Origin: Paragordius varius
Lineage: Eukaryota; Nematomorpha
Assembly (NCBI GenBank): GCA_964247055.1
Contig: OZ176054.1
Coordinates: 3,596,001-3,660,000, forward strand
Length of the DNA stretch: 64,000 nt
Direction: 5' to 3'
Below the pieces are notes generated by a model. That model searched no databases and was not told the origin of the DNA. It saw nothing but the letters and a program-made list of their open reading frames with translations. The stretch's first letter is position 1. Each line of letters starts with the position of its first letter. Shown in pieces: positions 49,101 through 60,500 of this stretch. A program made the translations under genes and the position numbers.

Positions 49101-50731
49101 CATTCCCTAAAATATAAACCTTCATGAATCCAAATATTTAATTTATATTTACCACATAGGAAGGTATATAATGGATCAATCATTGGAATATATTAGCAAA
49201 ATAAAATCGCACCTGCAAAATTATGATTTGCAGGGTATGGATGGTATGACGAAATCAGAAATTTTACCAATCATCTTTTGTGCCCTTATCGTTGAAGTTG
49301 AATTATATGCTTGTCAAATGAACGAAACAGAATTGTCGCGATTATTGCAAGAAGTCCTGTTAGTCACACAACAAAATGGGATAAATGCGGATGTAGATGT
49401 TATACTTTTTATGGAAAATATTTTCAGTAAGATATCAATTAACACTGCATTACATATTTAGAATTTTATGTAAAAGTATTACAGATAATTTTGGATGAGG
49501 CAATTAAACGTTTAAAATCGTATATTTTAAATGCTTTTCTGATAAAATATATCCTCATTTAAATTTATATATTTTACAAGAAAAACTATTTTGGTTTTAT
49601 TTTCGACTTCTACGATTCGAAAGGCCTGATTTTTTATTATAATATTCAGCCTTTAAATAGTTGTTAAGATCGCAGCTTTTTATTTCAATCAAATCTCTTC
49701 GGTAAAATTAACATAGGTAAATATAATATTGTATTTATATATATTTATTCATGCAAAAGCAATATTATCTGAACGATGTCCCTATCATCAAACATTAATT
49801 CAACGTTGTTTCGAACATGGATGTCTTTTATTGGACAAGCATAAATATATGGACGCCAATACATATTTGTAAATATTATTACAATTATAATAAAAAAAAT
49901 TTATCATAAAATTCAAAAATTGATTATGATAATAATCCAACAGTTCTTATAATTTGAATAGATTGCATACCAAAACAAATATAGCAGTAGTGCTCAATAA
50001 AATTTTGCTGTTTAATTTTTAAATTTTATTTACATCTTCTCATTGCATCGATATAATTATACTATCTATAAATTTCGAAGTAAAAATGGTTCCGGTTCCA
50101 AATCATGAAGTTATATATTTATATATCGTAAATAATTTTGTAATATTTGGGTATTGTGCTTTTATATCCAATAATATTTTTATTTTTCAGATATTGGTAC
50201 ACTGTAGCTATAAAGGTGCTTTTTGATAATATTAATACGCATGAAATGATAGAGATTTGGAGAAAAATGGACATTGAAATAATGGACGTGAATATAAATT
50301 TTCAGAAAAGTACGAAACTTCAAGTACTATATGGGGATTTGTGTGGAAAACTCAAACAGATTTCCCGAACTCAATCAAACATGTCACCTTCTCTCAACGT
50401 AAATCAGCAGTATTTGCTTTGGTTAATTAGTAAATGTTGGAATATGGGAATCCATTTTATTAACAATATTAACCCACAGAACAAAAACTTTCAGAATTTG
50501 GCTAGAAAGAAATGGGTCCTTTCATGGTTGGATACAGGCATCGAGCTACTTAATTATTATAATGATTCAAACGCCTGTGAAAAAAATATTGTTAATATGG
50601 ATATAATTGAAAATCCTATAAGCAATGATATAAACTTTGGCGACAATGAAAGTGTTGCTTTGCCCATACTGATTAAAAAGCACTATAAGGAAATTATAAC
50701 GGAATATTTTGATGAGATTGTTGGATGTTAA
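43199..50731 (+). CDS. TEX11: TEX11/ZIP4/SPO22-like meiotic TPR protein
   Basis: TEX11 (yeast Zip4/Spo22) is a TPR scaffold for crossover formation and synapsis in meiosis. Exons: 43199-43214, 43240-43364, 43390-43474, 43498-43577, 43600-43677, 43700-43825, 43849-43929, 43952-44095, 44122-44235, 44259-44613, 44637-44719, 44746-44889, 45357-45614, 46711-46808, 47782-47963, 47989-48068, 48098-48266, 49160-49426, 49760-49868, 50191-50731; 1044 residues with unbroken phase (human about 940). Matches include KVAELWN, LAYNFAVDTYNKG, LLDWN before the TPR block, KIILWNQACLHYE, SVLRNMVQCQINLNKNEE and LLWLISKCWNMGIHFIN near the C-terminus. Thirteen introns are 22-29 nt. The others are 322-1096 nt, and at least one carries repeat R1. 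The ATG at 43199 gives a 16-nt first exon. It is chosen because the next exon has no in-frame start and phase agrees, so it is the weakest call. Confidence 0.9.
45615..47781. other. Two long TEX11 introns with one small exon
   Basis: Introns 45615-46710 (1096 nt) and 46809-47781 (973 nt) flank the 98-nt exon 46711-46808. No transposon termini or ORFs were recognised. In the second intron, an open frame that starts before the acceptor reads into the exon at 47782. The acceptor ATTTAG|T is fixed by phase and homology. Confidence 0.6.
48660..48960 (-). repeat. Decayed R1 repeat in a TEX11 intron
   Basis: Contains CTTTTCCGGAAAATTGCTTC and TTTCCGAAAAATTGCCTTAAAG plus a GTTTTTTGAGAAAAAGGC block resembling R1 at 35330. 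It is strongly diverged, and orientation is uncertain. It sits in the 893-nt intron between exons 48098-48266 and 49160-49426. Confidence 0.4.
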
Positions 50732-50852
50732 AATGTTTTACCTAAATAAATTGAATAAATGAATTTAAAATATTTATACTCTTTTTTTGTTATTTAAAAT
50801 AATATTAACAATCAATATTGTAAAATACAATCCAATACACTTTCAGCTATAT

Positions 50853-53800
50853 ATGCAACACTTAATTAATGTTGTTTTTACGTTTTTACTCATGACGGAG
50901 ACGGCATCCATACATATTCAAGTAGGGAATATTAGTCAACTAGAAGTCAAATGGGCTTATGATGGAATTTTGGGGCCCAGTCATTGGCCTTTACTTTACC
51001 CATACTGTGGCGGTTTTCGTCAATCACCCATAAATATTGAAAGTGAAAATGCTGTGTATGATCCATTATTAACTTCCCTCAATATATCACCTAATATGCT
51101 TTTGCCTACGGATCAAATTTTAACGGCAGAAAATTCAGGGAAAGGAGTTAAAATTACAATAGGTGGTGATGAAAAACAAACTGTAATCGGGGCAGGTTTA
51201 CCATCGTCCTATAACGCTAAACAATTTCATTTTCATTGGGGTCAAAGGAATAAACAGGGTTCCGAACATTCTATCGATGGAAGAAAGTATCCTATGGAGG
51301 TTTAACCACATATCTATGGTCATTTAACATATTTTTATTATTAACTTTATATCTATCAAAATAATATCCATGGATTTCGTCCATTTGTGCAACATAAGGC
51401 ATCGAACTAGACATCCACAAACTTTTTGGTTTGGTAGAAATATAGAAAATATTATTTATATCAATATAATTAATATAATTTTGTTATGTACACCATATTG
51501 AGTTTGAACTAATATTTTAAGGAGTAAAAAATTTGAAAAATGTATTTAAAGAGCTTTTTATGCAAATCGATTGTTTTATTTGGGCATGCAAATTATATTT
51601 TACCTACATTATATGGGAAAATTAAATTAATTTTGTTAAAATTTTTAAACTCATTTCGTAATATTGATCGCACAAGAGGCCAATACACTGTATAATCAAA
51701 GAAAATATAATTGAAGAGGTAATTGTATTATAATGAAATGTAATGTATATTATGGGTAACATGACCGAGCATTAGGTCAAGTACTTCAATAGGCAAACGG
51801 TTTAAATCAGTGGTTTCCAACTTTATTTGTTCGTGCCCACCAAATTGAAAATAAGATTTCTTGCGCCCCCTCTCAAAAAGTCCGAAATAAAAATGTAAAA
51901 TTTATTATAATGTTATAAAAATCCCAATCAATGAGATTTTTGTATTAACTTTTGAAATATTTTATCATATCGGTGACAAATTTTGATAGTTTTGCACCTG
52001 AAATCCTTCAATTTGTTGGTTTTATTTCTCCAAATTTTTCGCGCCCCCTTAATATTTTTTTACACTACCCTCCCCCCCTTGGGGAGCGTTGCCCCCTTTT
52101 GGGAACCACTTAAATGAAAAAAATCTTATGGCTCAAAAAATTAGATAAAAATTTGAGTCTCCATTTTTGTGGGATGAAAGAAAATCTTATGACATCATAA
52201 CCCAAAAAGATAAGGAAAATATAGGAGCCTCTTGAATCGATTCATAAGCGTTTTAAGTCAGCTGAACGGTCCGTCCCTTCACATGACCCTATTTAATTTT
52301 TTAAATAAAAGCATGCTTAGAATATTACGTTAGAATTTAGAATTAAAATAAATTTAAGCGCATAAAATTGAACTTAAACAGGTTGATAAGGTGAGCCAAC
52401 AAAATATTATCTCATGGTCTTTTAACAAATTCATAATTGGCTGATTTTTAAGCGCACACTTAATAGATATTTGTATTTTATAGATGTATTGACAAGCATT
52501 TTATTTCATATATAACAGCTACATTTCATATTTGTCCAAAGCAAATACGATAACATTAGTTTTGCCTTAAATGATCCTAATGGCTTAGCTATATTCGCTA
52601 TGCTGATTGAAATTGGAGACTACAATCCCTTGTTTACTAATGTGATAAATGCACTGGATCAAATCAAATTTGAAGGTTCTTATCGATGATCTTGCTTAAA
52701 TTAATAATTCAAATGGTACAAGAATGGGGATCAAAAAAGCTCTATAAACGATTCATATATCATTTGGTCGCTAAAAGCTTCAGGATATCAAAAAGAAATG
52801 AGGTTCATAATGTAGAATAAAGGTTTTTTTAATTTTTCTGCTATAAATAAAAAATCGCATGCTTGTGGCACATTGGAGAAAAGCGCATCAAAGAAATTTT
52901 AGTTAATAATATATACTATAAGGATATTCCTAAACGCAAAATATTATCTATAAAAATTTTAAAAATATACCAGAGGGTCTATAAGGAACATAGAGGAATT
53001 AATGCTAAAAAATTGCACTTTGGTGTCAATATCGAATGTAATAAACTTGTTATTAAGCGGCAAAACATTTTTAATTTAATTTATAACTATCATATATTTA
53101 CTGTATGTTTAAAGTTTACCCAATATATCGCATTCAAAAAATGATATTTATGAAAAGGTATTTTTAGGGTATAATTTTACAAAACATCCAATATATACCA
53201 TTTACAGTTTAAATTCACACTTGAACTATTCAAATTCACTCTAAAACAAATTATGTATTTTTTAAGATTAAAATTACCTTATAATATATCAAATAATACT
53301 GAAAAAATATAAACTTTGCCCTAATATATTTCATATTGATAATGAGTTAAGTTATCCCGAAAACACAATTTATTTTAGGGTTAAAAAACATTTATTAAAT
53401 ACCAAAATCATGTGTGTAGGATTTCACAATATAAGAGTTATATACTAACTATTTTGCTTGAAGCTACAATTAACATTAACTAGGTATCACAAAGAGTCAT
53501 AAGTGTTTACAATTATATAGGTGCGTTTGTGTCCACGAAAGTAGGATCTAACTTAACAAGGGTGAATTTGAATAGTTCAAGGGTAATTTGAATTGTTCAA
53601 GGGTAATGATTTGTACAAGAGTGAATTTGAATTGTTCAAAAGTATTGAATTGTAAATGGTATATAAAATATATAATAGATAAAAAAATAAAAAATGTCTT
53701 GACGCTTAATAACAAGTTTATTGGATTTAAATTGACATCAAAGAGCATTTTTTTAGCATAAATTCCTCTGAGTCCCTTAAGGACCCTCTGAAATAAATTT

Positions 53801-54954
53801 ATAGATAATGTTTTGCGTTTGGGAATATCCTTATGGTATATATTATCAAGTAAAATTTCGTTGACTCGTTTTTCTCCATTTTATTTACTAAAAATCTAAT
53901 ATGCGACAAGAATGTGATTTTTTGATCTAATAGCAGAAAAATTGGATTAACCTTTTTTCCAGATTATCAATCGCTATTTCCGATATTCATTCTGAAGCTT
54001 TTAGCCATCATATATGATTCTAGAGCATTTTTGCTGAGCACCGTGTAATATATTCTAAAACGTAAACATGTGACCAGTTCGCGAATCAAAACAAAATTTA
54101 ATTAGAAAAGTTTTTAAAAGAATATTTGTTTTTATTGCGTTCCCCTTCAGTTACGATGCTTTTATTAAAAAACTGCACAATAGTAATTTTTAAAAAAAGT
54201 GAGCCTTACATCGTAGGCCAAATTAACACTGGAGCTAACTAAAATTGATATGTTAATATCCGATGTTTAAATAAAAATTATTAACATTTTTTTAATATAT
54301 TTTAGGTGACAAAATAAATGTCCGCAATTTCCCATTACGCGATCTCTTTCCCTCAAATATCAGGGTAGGTACTATTAATATAAGTAGTTTATAGAAAAAA
54401 TATAAAGATTCAAATTATCTAAAAACATTTAACTTTTAAAAAGATTATTATAATTATTTTAGTTCAAATTTAATAAATGATTAAAATTATCCATTTTTAA
54501 ACGTTCTTTCTGATCAAGTAATGAATATCTCATACTGGCTTTTCCAGTTGTAAATTGATATAATATATCTTTTTTGTAGGATTATTATCGTTACAAAGGA
54601 TCGCTGCCAATTCCGGATTGTAATGAGGTCGTGATATGGACCGTTTTTTCAGAAACTATAAAATTATCACAAGAACAAATGAATATGTTTCGTCACTTAA
54701 TGTCACGCCCTAAATTTTCACCGTACCAGCAGGAAATATCCAATAATTTTCGCCCAATACAAAATTTGTATGATAGGATTGTAAGGACATCTCATAGAAA
54801 ACATTACAAATTAGCTAATAAAAAGTCTATGCTTGATCCTGTTAATTCTATAGGTAAACAATTAATGTATGACGAACAAGTACTTCCATCCGAAATCAAT
54901 AAGGAAATTGAAAAAGAAATGTTAGATGATAAATTGAAAATATCTGGGCTATAA
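50853..54954 (+). CDS. Secreted alpha-carbonic anhydrase, atypical active site
   Basis: Alpha-class carbonic anhydrase (CO2 hydration). Exons 50853-51299, 52519-52675, 54306-54364 and 54580-54954 give 345 residues. A hydrophobic N-terminus (MQHLINVVFTFLLM) predicts a signal peptide; no membrane anchor or GPI site is evident. Family landmarks: GPSHWPLLYPYCGGFRQSPI, QFHFHWG with zinc ligands His94 and His96, GSEHSIDGRKYPME, His119 in ELHFIF, NPNGLAI-type block and NNFRPIQ. Glu106 and Glu117 are kept. The proton-shuttle His64 position reads Lys (SGKGVK). The usual SLTTPP reads SLPIPD, so the gatekeeper Thr199 is Pro and Thr200 is Ile. Low or altered activity is inferred. The start is placed at the ATG directly before the hydrophobic stretch; an earlier in-frame start at 50787 exists. 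A possible splice acceptor TTTCAG lies just upstream. Confidence 0.9.
51808..52110. mobile_element. hAT-type MITE in carbonic anhydrase intron 1
   Basis: Begins CAGTGGTTTCCAACTTT and ends GGGAACCACT, imperfect hAT-type inverted ends. The interior has two blocks of GCGCCCCCT and ends in a C/G-rich stretch (about 52060-52100) in otherwise AT-rich DNA. A TTTAAAT/TTAAAT word flanks both ends, possibly a worn 8-bp duplication. About 303 bp and non-coding. Confidence 0.65.
52676..54305. other. Carbonic anhydrase intron 2
   Basis: 1630-nt intron holding the MITE at 53198-53659. An open stretch at 52863-53144 has no recognisable similarity and is treated as chance. Confidence 0.5.
53198..53659. mobile_element. 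TA-flanked MITE with CCATTTACA ends
   Basis: A 462-bp segment starts CCATTTACAGTTTAAATTCAC and ends with a near inverse ending TGTAAATGG; TA borders both ends. Inside the right half, TTTGAATTGTTCAAGGGTAA-like words repeat. Terminal sequence resembles that of the giant palindrome at 9726-14268 (CCATTTGCACTTCAA), suggesting one superfamily. Confidence 0.65.
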
Positions 54955-55138
54955 TATTATTATGTGAAATGTATATATTATGAATAATAAGAATATAAAA
55001 CTTGGCCTTTAAAGGAAAAATGTTTATATATATAATAGTTATCATTGAATTGCACTGCATCCCAAATCGGGGAGGGTGGGAATTATAAAGAAATAACCTG
55101 ATTATATATATTATAATCGGAAAATGTATTACTATCAG

Positions 55139-56178
55139 GATCATCATAGTGCTTTTGGTTTCGGCTACGAGTGATTTAAGAAATTATTTTCAGTTTTGTA
55201 GTAAATCCTCCATATCAAAAATTTGCGAAATTCGCGCATATTTTTTTAAATAAATTTTGATGCAAGCTAACTTCATTCCAAAAAAATATCACTAAAATAG
55301 ATCAATAGCTAAAATAAAAGCCAAACAATATTTTTAAAAAATTTAATTTTTTAGATGTGGTCTCCCATTCAAAATTTTTTCGCTTTTCAGAGTGGACTTC
55401 TCTCAACATCAATGCCAACTTGCGCAATATATTTTATATAGGCTAAATTTTGATGTCATTTAAATTTTCAGCAAATTTTGTTGTCTACTTTATACTACTT
55501 TGAGGCATGATGAAAACGTTATGAAAACGCTTAGGAAATAAAAACAGTTTTCTATATAATTCGATGATGCTAACATATCACCTCTATAATCTTAATTTAA
55601 TGGTTTCATTTGCTTATAAAGCTTGGTCAATTTTTTTTAAAAAATACTTATTAACATAAATTTGAAAATAAACATATATTTTAATCAAAATTCTAAGGTG
55701 ATAAAAATGCTCAGCATTATCGAATTATATAGAAGTAATTTCATAATATCTACTAAGCTATACCGTTTTCATCATGTTTCAAAATAGTATAATTATCTCA
55801 ACAAAATATTCCTTATAATTTTTGTAAAAAGTATGCAAAAAATCATTTTATTTGAATCAAAATTTAATACTTATTTAAAATATTTATCGATCTATTCGGG
55901 CATTTTTGCGTTTATTTTAATACAAATTGCTCATTTTAAAAGCGAAAAAATTCGGACCCCACATTTAAAAGTTATTTTTTTAAAAAAATATTTTTTTATA
56001 GATATTTTATGATATTTTATAGTGATATTTTTTTGGGAATGCATTTAACTTTCACGAAAAAAAATTTATTTAACAAAATTGCGCAAGTTTTGCCATTTTC
56101 TAAAAATGAGCACTTGCCACAAAAGTGTGAATAACTTTATCACTAATAAAGGCCAAAACCAAAAGCACCATGATAATC
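55139..56178. mobile_element. Second palindromic (foldback) element
   Basis: Arms of about 450-500 bp are inverted copies around a centre near 55640. Left end GATCATCATAGTGCTTTTGG, right end CCAAAAGCACCATGATAATC. Inner pairs include AAAAAAATATCACTA at 55276 with its inverse near 56020, and TTTTTTCGCTTTT with its inverse near 55930. There is no ORF. The arms are more diverged than those of the element at 9726, so it is older. It lies 185 bp after the carbonic anhydrase stop codon. Confidence 0.75.
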
Positions 56179-56229
56179 GTACCTTTTCTTATCAGAATAT
56201 ATATTTAAGAGCGATTTGAAATTTGAACA

Positions 56230-57110
56230 TCTTAAAAGTATTTAAGGTATTAAGTCAAATTTAAAAATATGCTTTCTTAACCTTTTAGCACTTTGATTCA
56301 AATCATGGGAATTTAAATACCCCAGAATATATTTAAGTTAATATTTTAAAAAACTGTTCAACGAAACGGTATTAATTCAATTTTTGCTTCTCTCTTAGCA
56401 AAAATTATATAAATAAGCCGAAATATATAAATAAAATTTAGTTTTGAAAAATTCTATATCAAACTACTTAGACGCCATTTTTTCAACATTTTTGCAAAAT
56501 ATCATGCTTATTTTAATTTTAAATTTAATTTTTATTTAAATTTCATCTAACATTGACAGAAAGAGAAAAAATGGTTAATTTTGTATTATTTTAGAATTTA
56601 GCTAATGCACAAATGTCATGATGACTAAATATTTACCTTTGGGTTTTACCTTAAAATAGTGATATCAAGTATTTTTGAATAAATTTTTTTTTAATTTCAA
56701 ATTAATGCTATATAAGTGAAACATTTGCCATGATTTCAATCCCTTCTAAATTTTTGAAATATTCAATATTTAACAGGCTATCCTACGAAATGTGTTGCAT
56801 CCAAGTAAGCGTATCATACAATTTTTTGGGCTTATTATTGTTAGAAATTGGAAATAATAAAGCTTTTATGCTACATTTTACCAGTGTAAGCTTGATATTT
56901 TTTGATTTTAATTCATTGTTTCATTTTTCGAAGCTGTCCCAATTTTAGACTTTAGAAGTCACAAAACTTTAAAACATATAAGCTTCCTAATACATGAGAA
57001 CAATGTTTAAAATTAAACTAAAATATTTTTCAAAACTGTAGTTAATTTGCGAAATCTGGGATAACTACCAAAACGTAAACTAGACAGAAAAGTTAAAAGG
57101 TAATGAAGGG
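56230..57110. repeat. R2 repeat complex (rearranged blocks)
   Basis: 56290-56560 is R2 block alpha in reverse orientation (inverse of GATATTTTGCAAAAATGTTG). 56630-56800 is block beta forward (TTTACCTTTGGGTTTTACC). 56930-57110 is block gamma forward (CTAATACATGAGAACAATGT, AAAAGTTAAAAGGTAATG). Mixed orientation suggests that the blocks belong to a longer element with inverted parts, or to nested insertions. Confidence 0.55.
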
Positions 57111-57534
57111 TTAAAAATTTGGTCCAATATCTCTATTTTTAGCTAATTAATTTTCCAAAACCTAGGGAAATATAGAAACATATATTTTTTGCTGTTAGTT
57201 TTGATTTCAACATTAACTAGTAGAAAAAATTATCTAGCCTAAAAAATTTTAGAGTGAAAGAGATTTTTAAATATAAAAATTTTAAAATATATTTTAAACC
57301 GTTATCCTATAATAATATCCATGATAACAATTATTAAAATATGCAAAAACATATTGGATAAATAAACTTTAATTATATTTAATATATATTATAAATGAAA
57401 CTAACCTAATGTTGGCTATAAAATATATATTTTTTTTGTTTGGAATCGAAAAATAAATTTTATAAGCATATATAACCTTACTAGATCATGCGCTTTTGTG
57501 CTCGTACACAAAAATGCTGGATATTGTATAAGCT
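57111..57534. other. Upstream region of the casein kinase 1 gene
   Basis: AT-rich. The exact 5' end of the kinase is unclear. The sequence just before 57535 could hold a further tiny intron; two alternatives are a 29-nt GTACAC...ATAAG or an 18-nt GTATAA...TCAAG. Either would add a few N-terminal residues. Confidence 0.4.
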
Positions 57535-60500
57535 ATGATCAAGTTAAAAAGAAAAATAGGGAGTGGATCATTTGGCGACATATATTTAGGTATATTTGCA
57601 TTAAAGTTAGGCTATTCTACTGAAAATGATGAAGAGTATGCGGTAAAACTTGAGCATACATCAAGTGAGCATCCTCAATTAGCCATCGAAGTCAAATTTT
57701 ACAAATATATGCAAGGCATAAGTAAGGAGCAAATTTCTATTTATTATTTTTAATACACTAACTTATTTTTATTGTTATTTATACACTTTTTCCAATAATG
57801 TTTATTCATTAAATTAAAATGTTAATCCGGTTTTTAATTTACAACGTTTTATTCATTTATTATCTCTTGTGCAATTTTTGGTTTTTTTCTTCTTCGTTAA
57901 AAGAATGGAAATTGAAGTTTTGATTGTTTTAATCGTTTTCATTACATTGTGTCTAGTATTTTTAATATGCACTTACATATAATTTATTTAACCTTTAACG
58001 GGGTTTTGTTATAAATGATTACACATTCAATACATAATAATTTTTTCGATTCTTTTTTAATACCGTTTTGATTACCTTTTATCCAATTTGATTATTTTTG
58101 TATTGTTATCGAAAAAAAAGCTGGAATCCCACATCTTTATGCATTTCTCCAAGAAGGCGAATATAATATTATGGTATTTGAGCTTTTGGGACCGAGTCTG
58201 GAAGATTTATTCAATTATTGTCACCGAAAATTTTCGCTCAAAACCGTTTTATTGTTGGCAGATCAAATGGTAATATATATATATATGTTAGTCTACTAAT
58301 GTGTTTAACTAAAAAAATTATTGATTATTTTTTCGCAACATTTTGCATTTTTGTTAATGAATTTTTTTTCGCACATAATTTATATTTAGTAAAAAGTTAT
58401 TTTAAATTTTTAAGTATGAAAAATGTATAATGTTGATTGTTTCATTTTATTAATGTGCATAAACAGAACTCGCCTAATTTTTTAGCACTTATTATATTAT
58501 TTTAAATGTGCATTAAAATACATCAGGGCTGTCTATTTTTCATAATTATTTTATCAAACATTTTCTTGTTTAAATACCCCTAAAACACTAAACATTTTTC
58601 TAATTTTACCTGTAACGTTGCTCTCTATTTCTATGTGTTTTTGTCAACAAATTTGTAGATTGATAGGGTGCAAAGTATTCATAAACATTGTTTCATACAC
58701 CGTGACCTGAAACCGGACAATTTTTTAATGGGTTTAGGCCGCCGCGGAAACATTGTTTACCTGATTGATTTTGGATTGGCTAAACGGTTTGTCGATATTC
58801 GATTCATTCATATCCCATATCGTGATGACAAAAATTTTACTGGCACGGCTCGGTATGCCAGCATTAACACACATATGGGAATCGGTTAGTTTAATAACAA
58901 TTTTTTGGATTTTATGGTGTTTTAATTTGTTTAAAATTAACATAATAATACAAATCAAATGATTCATACATATACTATTATAATAATTATTATTATCATT
59001 GTTCAGATTATTTACGATTTTTTTATCATTCAACTCACAATATTAAAAGTAAAGTATAGGATTGTTTTATCATGACCAAATTTTGCTTCATATAATAGAA
59101 TTTTATATCCCTAGATACTTATTTGTTAAATACCATAGTGTTTGTTTTATCTGGCATTCTTTTTAAGGCTGGAAAGCAATTTATATGCTTGTTTTGGATA
59201 TGAGACTAAATTATATACCCTACCCCCTCTCATTTGCTTTTCCTCTTATTTAATGATTGTGTGTTTTTGTTTTAATATTCATATTTTTTTGTTATATGCA
59301 TATTACTTTTTTTCAAATATAGAGTTGTGTTATGTATTAATTTTGTTTTTTAGAACAAAGTCGACGAGATGATATGGAATCTTTGGGTTACATATTCATT
59401 TACCTGTTGAAAGGTTATCTCCCCTGGCAGGGTATTAAAGCGGCTACTAAGCGACAAAAATACGAAATGATTATGGAAAAGAAAACGACCATAAACGTCG
59501 ATGATTTATGCAAAGGGATTCCCAGTAAAACACATTTTTTTGATTATTCTAGCTAAATATATTTGAAGAATATTTTGCAGATATAAATCTTACTTCTTTT
59601 CATTTTAATTAAAATATAATGACGAAACGAAAAAAATAATTTTTTTATGAAGTAATTTTTGATCTATATATATAATGCAAGACATTAAATTATGGAATAT
59701 CTAATTGAGTGTTACCAATTTGCATCCACATTCCTTATTTCGCTAAAACTAAGGTGATCAAGATTTTTAGAAACATGGCTATTAAAAAATATTTGTATTT
59801 TGTTTGCTTTTTGTCTTTATATAATTACCCATGATTGGCGTTAAAGACCTGATTTTTTATGTCAACATTTTAATGTTTTCCTTTTAAAATTAACCGAATG
59901 ATTTGTAATATTAATAATTTTAATGTATTAAGAGTTTTAATAAATTGGGCAGTGTATATAACATATAAAATTATATAATATGATCAAATATATAAAAATA
60001 TATAAACCTGCTTATAATACTCTTAATTCATTATTTATATAAATATATAGATTAAAAAAATTTATTTAATCATCAATATTTTAGAAGTATTTTGTGAATA
60101 CATTAAATATTGTCGAAAGTTGGCATTTACGGAGGAGCCTGATTATCAAAAAATGCGATATAGTTTTAGAGCATTGGCTCATGCCAAAAAATACAGGTAC
60201 GTCTGTTTAATAAATCTTTTTCGTTTAAGAAGCATTATTATTTTGTAATTATTCACAAAAACAAACACATTATGTATATATGCAATATAAACAATATTTT
60301 TTCTTGATATTATCTTTCAATGAATTTTTGCACATCTATTTGGAATTTTAATCCTTAATTTTTAAATGTTGTATTTATTAAGAAATATTTTTTTTACTTA
60401 ACTAAGTTTTCGTTGTTTCACTAACAACTAATTTTTTCACTAACAACTAATTTGGTTACAGAGATATTTTCACTTTCTTCCGCATTATTAAAAATTTAAA

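Noticed and set aside
52863-53144. 93-codon Lys/Ile-rich ORF in carbonic anhydrase intron 2
   Set aside because: No homology recognised, and composition is as expected for random AT-rich DNA.
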